64,000 nucleotides of DNA from NCBI RefSeq assembly GCF_000516985.1, contig NW_006917099.1, positions 1,380,685-1,444,684 on the forward strand, written 5' to 3'. Below are positions 57,292-64,000 of this stretch, piece after piece. The notes beneath the pieces were generated by a model, which worked only from the letters and a program-made list of their open reading frames with translations, was not told where the DNA came from and searched no databases. The DNA is from Pestalotiopsis fici W106-1. Taxonomy: Eukaryota > Ascomycota > Sordariomycetes > Amphisphaeriales > Sporocadaceae. A program made the position numbers and the translations under genes. The stretch's first letter is position 1; each line of letters starts with the position of its first letter.

Positions 57292-58384
57292 TCACGAGGA
57301 TGTACTCGTTTCGTCCTTTGACTGGTTCTGGTTCTGGTTCAAGTTCAGTCCATGGCTCGTAGCCAAAGACTTCCATGCTGTCACTTCTCGGTATGCCCTC
57401 TCGCACTCCTGTTTGAGCTTATCATTCGATGTGCTCAGTTCTTGAATGGCCTGTTCCGTGAGCAGCTTCTCCAGCGTCCACTTTTCAATATTCTGTGCCT
57501 CGTTCTCCTTGAGTTGCGTGATGAAGGAAACGGCACGCTGAAGAATGGAGCCCTTGTTCTTTTCGCATCCGGGAACAATCTTGGCCAACTCATTGATACC
57601 TTCATTGATGGTTTCTCTGCGTCGACGTTCAACTTGAGACTCGGTTAGCAAACACTTCTTCATGGCACAGGCTTATACAGTTTAACTCACCTTCTTTGTG
57701 GTTATCCTTGCGTTGCTTATGCCATTCCTCAGAGCCCACGGCAGGTCGGTGTCCGGCTGGCTGCTGAACTGGTGATTGGAACACTGGAGCACCGGATCTC
57801 AGACCATTTTGTCCCAGAGGTTGCGGTCCTTGTGGAGGGCCCTGGTTTGAAGGGTCAGGTAAACTGTCCGTCGGCACCATGTCGCTGTTGCCGTAGGACG
57901 AGTGTTCATTCTCATTGGCGGCCTGTGCAGCAAATGTTTCTTCAGTGGTAGGTGGTACGTGGATAGTAGGATACATGGAACCTAGTGCGGCGGCTGCTGT
58001 GCTCGAAGCGTTGGCCGGATCAGCAGATTCATGATGGTCTACTGCTGTAGCTTGTTGCAGTGCGGTAAAGTCTGCGGCATTGACGCTGGCAGCTGCAGCG
58101 GCTTGAGCAGCTTCGACTGCACTCTCAACGTATGAAGCCTCAGCCTCAACATCGGCATGGTTGGACATGGTGGCTTGTGGTGCGCCTCGCTTTGCACGTC
58201 TCGACTCAGCTGGCGATGAATCGGGAGCACTTCGCTTTCGCCGACTGGGACTTGAAGACGAAGGGGCTGCGTATTCACTTTGTTCTTGTGTGACGGCCTC
58301 AGCCATGGCGGCCAGGTAGCGGGGATCAGCGAGTTGCTCCAGGTTGGCAACCTCGCTGTGCGGGTAAGAGGCAGACTCCATCAT
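57292..58384 (-). CDS. CBF1: bHLH transcription factor, Cbf1-like
   Basis: Basic helix-loop-helix factor resembling yeast Cbf1, which binds CACGTG at sulfur-metabolism promoters and at centromere element CDEI. Exons on the complement: 57691-58384 and 57292-57632 (344 residues). The splice joins RKDNHKE to VERRRRETIN, rebuilding the basic region exactly; the acceptor CTCAAG lies 12 bases after a TGCTAAC branch site. Helix 1 is INEGINELAKIVPG, the loop KNKGS and helix 2 ILQRAVSFITQLKE. A leucine/glutamate coiled coil follows (EKWTLEKLLTEQAIQEL). The N-terminal 220 residues are low-complexity Ala/Ser/Pro/Gln-rich, with a basic SRRKRS and RRAKRG. The basic-region residues H, E and R that read CACGTG (His in DNHKE, Glu in VER, Arg in RRR) are present. 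Confidence 0.9.
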
Positions 58385-60427
58385 CGCTCAGTGGGCAAAG
58401 ACCCAAGTCAGTTGATGGCAACTACAACAGGTCGAGTAGAGCCTAGCCGAGCCCAACCACTTGGAAGTGATGGCAATCTGTGATTGTGTACGATTAGCAT
58501 TGCAAGAACTACAATGTTGAACACCAATGTCAGGACTGTAACAGTAAGTCGCAAATAACTCGAATCACCAGAAATGAATAAATGCAAAATCATCGACTCC
58601 ACGGGCAGCTCCGGGTTGTGTTGGCGGACACAGGTTGCATCAAGATTGTTGGGCAATGGAGCATTGATGGTTGTGGTGCGTTATCACTGGTAAGCGTGAT
58701 GGAATCTATTGGCTTAGGTGCCGTGGGAATCAGTCCGTCTCAACTGATGGACGTCTGAAAAAAGACGACATTGACGAGCTTTGACAGTATAATCCTGTCG
58801 TGATCACAAGCTTTTTTCTGTTGTTACGTCCCAAGAAGCAGGGCGACGCTGGGCTGCAGCTACAAGGCTTGCACGGCATCGAGCTCGATTGGAGCTGGGC
58901 TGCGCTTGCAGCACGTCGCAATCGGGGGCCCGCCAAGAGCTGGGAGAGGCGTCGACGTCGACGATGAAATTGCAAAGAATCTGCAGGCAGATGCGCTGGC
59001 AAAGTGCCTCATGGCCTACAGCACCGACTGCGACATTGCGACCGTATCAAATGCGGTCATGATACCCGGTATTGAAAATCAATGGAAACAAGTCAAGACT
59101 TACAGTTCGAGAAAAAAGAGAGTCGCGCCCCAAAAACCCGACCGAGCACTGCGCGCGTGTGGTCCCCGCGATCCCAGAGAACGTGACTTGAGTTCACGTG
59201 AATGATCAGGAGCCAGGAGATTGGCGATAGCGTTAAACCCACTCGCGACCAGCGACCATGAAGCGTCGAGATGACGGAAAAATATCGAAAAAAAAGTGAC
59301 AGAAGTTTGAATCGAGATGAATTTCGTGTAGTTGAATTTTCAGATTAGTTTTCGCAGCCGTTTGTCCAGAGCCGTCGGGATTGTTCTTATGATATGGGTC
59401 AAATGGGAGTTGACTTTGAGGAACGGGAGGCAGCGAGGTCACGGGGTGATTGCCCAGATGACTTGGGGACTTTGGGGAGCACAGACCAGAATGGCGAGCC
59501 AAAAGATGTGGTGGGTCTGAGATTGGGGGGGTCCAGGTTCAAGTCAAGTGGTTGATGGGTTTCAGTGTGGGAAGGGAAAGCAGCAGCAGTGTTGCAGGGC
59601 CAGGCGTGGGTGCGTGATTGGTCTTTGTGCCTTGCCGGTCCGTCACCCCTCGGGTTCCATTGAACCCGTCCTAAAGTTGGTTGCGCCTGTTCGAGGCTCT
59701 GCGGAGGCGGAATAACCTGGAAAGATGTAACCGCAGCAAGTCGAGGTCATCATTCAGTATTCGAATGTTGGTCCTAGCTAATATCCATGGCTCGTAACAA
59801 AAAAAGTGCAGCTATATCCAGACAGGTAAGGGCGATTACTGCAATGCAACACACCCCATGGTGGGTGCACATATGGACACTACATACTGTACATGTAGAC
59901 GAGATCTCCTCGCAGATAGATTTGCTTCATCTTTGAAAATAGGGACCAATAGATTCATGGCGAAAGCTGCATTCATTAGGTACATGGTGCAAATGCAATG
60001 TGAACATGGGTAATCTTCAGGTTTCTGGGAAAGTGATGATCCTCTGGGTAGTATCTAGTGGCGGGATACATTCTCCAAGGTTCTTACCCACGCAAATGAA
60101 TCACCACAACCCTGGGCTGTTGACGTGATCTCTAGCGACAACACTGATAGTGTTGCTGGATTAACAAGAACAATAATAGCCATGTACTTCCAAGAAATGT
60201 CCCGGTGAGCACAGGCACTGTCCACGATCATAGTCTGTCCGACCAGGATTTTGATCTTAGCGTATCGGCTTGATCCGGAGCTCGGCCGGCCAACCCACCT
60301 TACCCCACGGATCCACCAAGCCCGAAGGGGACCGACGACGACGTCAACGCAGCTCTAACCAGCGGCGGGTTTGCTGATTCTCTCCCTCTGCATCGTCAAA
60401 CAACGACGACACTCGGAATCGACAAAG
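58385..60427. other. 2-kb divergent intergenic region
   Basis: Between the Cbf1-like gene and FYV10, transcribed away from each other. It contains a perfect TCACGTGA at 59,194-59,201. No gene was seen. Short frames in 58.7-59.5 kb lack features. Confidence 0.5.
59194..59201. promoter_or_regulatory. TCACGTGA, candidate Cbf1 site
   Basis: Palindromic octamer matching the CDEI/Cbf1 consensus (RTCACRTG core CACGTG), 810 bp upstream of the Cbf1-like start codon. A half-related ACGTGAC lies 20 bp before it. It could serve autoregulation, but an octamer of this kind also occurs by chance. Confidence 0.35.
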
Positions 60428-61895
60428 ATGGCGGATCCAGTGGCACTCAAGCTCGACCATGAGAATCATTTGCTCCTGGTAAGTTTACCAAGACCCAGGC
60501 TTCCGGAGACGTTGAGCTGTCCTCGGACGAGCCCTGCAGCTACGCCTCTCATACCCAATCCCGGCGCCTGGTTTCCAAACTCTGCTACCTTTGAACAAGA
60601 GACCCTGCTACTCCTACTTGGCTGAGAAATCATGATTAACCTTCTGTCCTACTACAGGATCAACCACTTCTCCGTCTCCCCTTTGAGCTCCTCCGCAAGA
60701 ACTTTCGCTCGGCGCACTTTGAAGTCGAGCGCGACGGCACCTACATCCGCAACCTGCTCAAGGAGACGGCGCAGGCAGCCGTGAGCGCGCCCCCGCCGAC
60801 CGAAGATATCCTGCGCTCGATAGACAACATGCTGGCGCGCGCCCGCGGCGTCAAGCGCAAGCTGGCGGGCTTTGCCGAGGAGGAGCAGCGCCTGTACCGC
60901 CACGAGGGCGCCCGGGTACGCCACCTTGCCGAGATATACTCCATGCAGAGCTTTGAGGATGTCAAGTACGAGTCTTGGAGCCGCACCCGGCTGCAGCGTA
61001 TGCTTGTCGACTACCTCTTGCGCCAGGGGTATGGGGAGAGCGCCCGTATGCTCGCGCGGGACGGGGGCATCGAGGAGCTCGTGGATGTTGAGACGTTTGA
61101 GCAAATGGCCAGGATCAGTTCGAGCCTCCGAAATGGTAGTGTAACCGAAGCTCTGGCATGGTGTACGGCCGGTGATACCAAGAAGGAGTTGAGGAAGATG
61201 GATGTCGGTTTCATCCACTAGTCCCAAAGCTTGACATTGGAAAACTAACTTGCCTACAGTCCAATCTGGAGTTTATGCTCCGTTATCAACAGTATATTGA
61301 ACTCGTCAGACCATACACACCAGCGAAATTAAACGAAGCAATAAAGCACGCCCAAAAATGGCTGCACCCATATCGCCAAACTCATGCTGTCGAGGTCCGA
61401 CAAGCCTGTGGCCTGCTGGCAGTTCCGCCGTCGCGCGCCTCTGCATACCCGGCTTATGCAGCCCTGTACTCTCCCCAGCGCTGGCAAGTACTAGCAGACT
61501 TGTTCATTGCCACGCATAACCGGCTCTTATCGCTGCCGTCGATACCGGCCCTGCACATGGCGCTCAACTCGGGGCTATCAGCCCTAAAGACCCCAGCCTG
61601 CCACAGTCAGGATTCGCAGCAGACGGCCGAAAACACCACGGTTGCCAGCTTGCAAAATGTGTGCCCCATTTGTTCCAAGGAGCTCAACGAGCTGGCACGC
61701 AATGTCCCGTATGCCCACCACGACAAGAGCCACGTCGAGCACGACATGATGCTGTTGCCCAACGGCCGAGCCTATCCCAAAGAGAGGCTCGAGGATTATG
61801 CCAAGAAGGCTGGTTTGCTCGAGGGACAGGTCAAGGACTTAAGGACGGGCGAGATCTTTGCCGAAGAACGGCTGAGAAAGGTGTATATTACGTAG
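60428..61895 (+). CDS. FYV10: GID/CTLH E3 ubiquitin ligase subunit Fyv10 (Gid9, MAEA)
   Basis: RING-type catalytic-core subunit of the GID/CTLH complex, which ubiquitinates gluconeogenic enzymes such as fructose-1,6-bisphosphatase when glucose returns. Exons 60428-60478, 60658-61203 and 61260-61895 (410 residues; all phase 0). The second donor is a slightly unusual GTCGGT, chosen because it joins RKMD to SNLEFMLRYQQYIEL as the family requires. A coiled N-terminal part is followed by LisH (RMLVDYLLRQGYGESARML), CTLH (NGSVTEALAWCTAGD to YIELVR) and a CRA region. The C-terminal Gid-type RING has CPICSKELNELA, HHDKSHVEHDM, LLPNGRAYPKERLEDYA. The partner RING subunit Gid2 is not in the window. Confidence 0.93.
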
Positions 61896-62671
61896 AGCAG
61901 GGGTGGACTATGAGCACGAGGATGATTTTGCTTGAGCCTAGGAGTTACTACGGATGCATTTTACGGACCCCCAATGTACATCGAGCGCCTACAAGGGTAT
62001 GGGCAGCTCAGCCAGCATGGACATGGCGTATTGCGCAAGTGTTTGGGTCATGTTTGGAAGACTTTCTCTTCTTTTTTTCTCCAAAGCAAAGCGCTTTGTT
62101 CCGGCTTCTTTTACTGCCATGGCGAACGATGCCATTATCATCAGTAGACCACGTAGGTAGAGGCCACAGAGTTGATCCGTGGTTAAAATGACATGTGACA
62201 CTATGGGTTGTCTGGTGTGGTAAATACACCAACGTCGTTCCGGAGAATGTTGAGCTTCTCTAACCGACGAGTTCTTTTCGTGTAACAAGAGTTTACAACC
62301 TAATCCTTCAACATGTACAGCACGTCACACTTGGCAAGAGATGAGACCAGGATTACAAAAGCAGAAAAAAATTTACAGCCGTCTATTCGCCGACCGCCAA
62401 CCCCTTCCTGACCATGTTGGGGAAACGTGATTTGTTCCTAATACTACATACGCAAAATTTACAGCCAACCGATCCGTGCACTCCTAGTAAAAGAGACGCT
62501 TTGTGTAAAATAATGAGATGCCGAGACGCGCTTTTTGTTCATCTTCCATCCAAACCAGCTGTGCAAACTAACTAGCAGGCAAAAGAGCGTTTTGACGTAC
62601 TTGTGCTCATCCGAAGATTCTCTCGAGTTTGGTGTACATCTAGATCATATAGAATAATTCTCTAATCTCCG
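61896..62671. other. Convergent 3' spacer
   Basis: 3' UTR-like sequence between FYV10 and CAF1. No gene was seen. Confidence 0.5.
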
Positions 62672-62890
62672 CTAATGGCCATGATTTGGATTTGGCCAAT
62701 ATGATGTATACCCGTAGTTTCCATAGGTCGGGGCAAGATGAGACGGTGCATACTGGGGCTGAGGAGCAACGAAACCAGTAAAAGAACTCGTAGTTGGATT
62801 CAACGGCTTATGTGATGGGGCCTGTGGTGGCACTGATGGAGGAGGGTGGAGGGATTGAGATTGTCCAGGAAAGTTGAGGCTATACGGATT
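62672..62890 (-). other. In-frame open extension after the CAF1 stop codon
   Basis: Seventy-two sense codons in the CAF1 frame directly after the TAG, beginning NPYSLNFPGQSQ and ending YTSYWPNPNHGH before a second TAG. The Pro/Gln/Ser/Tyr-rich composition continues that of the preceding tail. The only in-frame splice that would skip the TAG would be 15 nt long, too short for an intron. It is either a lost C-terminus (for example CAG to TAG), a readthrough or RNA-edited extension, or a base error. Confidence 0.55.
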
Positions 62891-63955
62891 CTACCTCGTC
62901 GCCGCCGGGTAAAACTGGCTTAGAACCCCTCCGGCTCCGCCAGGAGTCATTGGCCCCACCGAGATGCCATTACCATTGGTGTTGTGTGACTGAGCTGCAG
63001 CGGGTGTGGACACGAGGTTGATAGTCGATGTGCCGGGAGTGCTGGGGCCATTTGTTCTGCCATTAAGGAGGTTGGCCGGTGCGTTTTCCTTCTCATTGGT
63101 GATTGCACTGGCTGCTCCCGTGTAGGGTACTGTCATTGTGCCTCCTACCGACAAGCCCCATGTCTTGCCAATGTGCTCATCTGGTATCGTTCCGCCAAAG
63201 ATTTTATCCTTGAGCTGGAAAAAGATCTTGCCCGTGATCAAACTGTCGGAGCCAGCCTGATGAGCCTGGCCATATCTCTTCACCTTGAAAGACTCGGCAA
63301 GTGCTTCCAACCCTGACTTTTGCTCAAACTTTGTGAGAATCTCGGCCGCGGCAGGATCGCTGGGTTGGAATGCTCCCAGAGTTTGAGCCTTGATGGCCCA
63401 TTTGAGCAGGTGCTTGACATCGTAGGTTGATGGAAACCAAATCTTCATCAAGTGTTCGAATCGCGAGCCATCATTAGGTAACACGTCGTCCATCAAGCAT
63501 TTGGTGAAATATCCAAAGTCGTATCCGCCATGAAAGGACAGCCATTTTACTTCCTCGAGTTGGACGAGACCCGACGAGGTCATGAGTGCAGCAAACGCAT
63601 TGGGCTCGATGCCGTCTATACGAAGCTTTTCAAAGTCAATGCCGGCTTGCTGCAAAGAGTGTATCGAGTTCTCATTCGCCATATCCTCCTTAATGTCGAA
63701 ATGGAAATTGAACTGCCAAGCAAAAGGCAGCGAGCCATATGTTGCAAGGTACTTTCGCATAAACGGGCTGAGTTCCTTGGACTCGAGTTGTTCAGGTTTC
63801 GCTGCTGGGGTTTGTCCATTCTCGTTGAATAGTGCTATGCCAATTTGGATGATCTTGAGCATGTCGACATTGACACGCAAGGTCTGGTAGTGGTAATCGC
63901 TCTTGTCGATGAAGTTACCCATGGGTCGGCCGACGATGCCGGGAAATTCTGTGTC
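62891..63955 (-). CDS. CAF1: CCR4-NOT deadenylase Caf1/Pop2, 5' partial
   Basis: DEDD-family 3'-5' exonuclease that shortens mRNA poly(A) tails within CCR4-NOT. The exon enters through acceptor ATGACAG at about 63956 with DTEFPGIVGRPMG, the first catalytic Asp/Glu pair; the upstream exons lie beyond the window. Further motifs: FNFHFDIKEDM, LSFHGGYDFGYF with the second Asp, KHLLKWAI, and AHQAGSDSLITG with the third Asp and neighbouring His. A low-complexity Asn/Gly/Thr/Pro tail follows and ends FYPAATR at a TAG (62891-62893). The same frame then stays open for 72 codons to another TAG at 62672-62674, so the annotated end may be premature. Confidence 0.9.
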   Translation of the reverse strand, partial: DTEFPGIVGRPMGNFIDKSDYHYQTLRVNVDMLKIIQIGIALFNENGQTPAAKPEQLESKELSPFMRKYLATYGSLPFAWQFNFHFDIKEDMANENSIHSLQQAGIDFEKLRIDGIEPNAFAALMTSSGLVQLEEVKWLSFHGGYDFGYFTKCLMDDVLPNDGSRFEHLMKIWFPSTYDVKHLLKWAIKAQTLGAFQPSDPAAAEILTKFEQKSGLEALAESFKVKRYGQAHQAGSDSLITGKIFFQLKDKIFGGTIPDEHIGKTWGLSVGGTMTVPYTGAASAITNEKENAPANLLNGRTNGPSTPGTSTINLVSTPAAAQSHNTNGNGISVGPMTPGGAGGVLSQFYPAATR

Positions 63956-64000
63956 CTGTCATGCGATTCATTAGCCTCGTCCCTCACATGATCCAGTGCG

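Overview
This window is nuclear DNA of a filamentous ascomycete, most likely a sordariomycete of the Hypocreales. That placement is an inference. It rests on short (about 50-110 nt) spliceosomal introns with GT..AG ends and CTAAC/CTAAT-like branch sites, on fungal forms of the conserved genes (fused ADE5,7, Cbf1-type bHLH, Fyv10/Gid9, Caf1/Pop2, eL41), and on a retrotransposon destroyed by RIP-type C-to-T mutation. Gene models were built by hand by joining open frames at splice sites; exon positions are given in the evidence fields.

Layout. (1) 0.4-2.3 kb: a siderophore-type MFS transporter with a 24-nt microexon. (2) 2.5-7.8 kb: one complete, heavily RIP-mutated Ty1/copia LTR retrotransposon with a 5-bp target duplication (CTTAG) and unmutated outer ends. 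Beside it lies the first of three copies of a dispersed repeat carrying a pyrimidine-rich 12-mer array. (3) 8.5-16 kb: a possible metabolic/peptide-processing patch holding a PLP aminotransferase of the ACC-synthase-like group, two serine carboxypeptidases (one apparently catalytically dead), and an ochratoxinase/Xaa-dipeptidase-like amidohydrolase. (4) 17-19.3 kb: a PEP mutase/isocitrate lyase-superfamily enzyme and a zeta-toxin-like P-loop protein. (5) 20-34 kb: an accessory region with BTB/POZ-like genes (two intact, one truncated at a repeat and a 100-N gap), an F-box protein, a cytochrome P450, an unusual CX2CX6C-duplicated protein, gene fragments and long non-coding stretches. (6) 35.6-38 kb: RPL41 (25 codons, two coding exons) and RPA49. 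(7) 38.9-46 kb: a tandem pair of zinc-knuckle proteins with low-complexity N-termini, then an orphan gene with NPF motifs. (8) 46.6-64 kb: mostly conserved housekeeping genes, namely ADE5,7, dephospho-CoA kinase, a WG-rich disordered protein, eIF5, a Cbf1-like bHLH factor, the GID E3 subunit Fyv10 and, cut by the window end, the Caf1/Pop2 deadenylase.

Most notable points: an in-frame TAG in CAF1 followed by 72 further open codons in the same frame; the tandem zinc-knuckle family with an out-of-frame intron-like segment that would remove the second zinc array; the active/inactive carboxypeptidase pair around an amidohydrolase; and the sharp RIP boundaries inside both LTRs. No CRISPR arrays, tRNA or rRNA genes were recognised.
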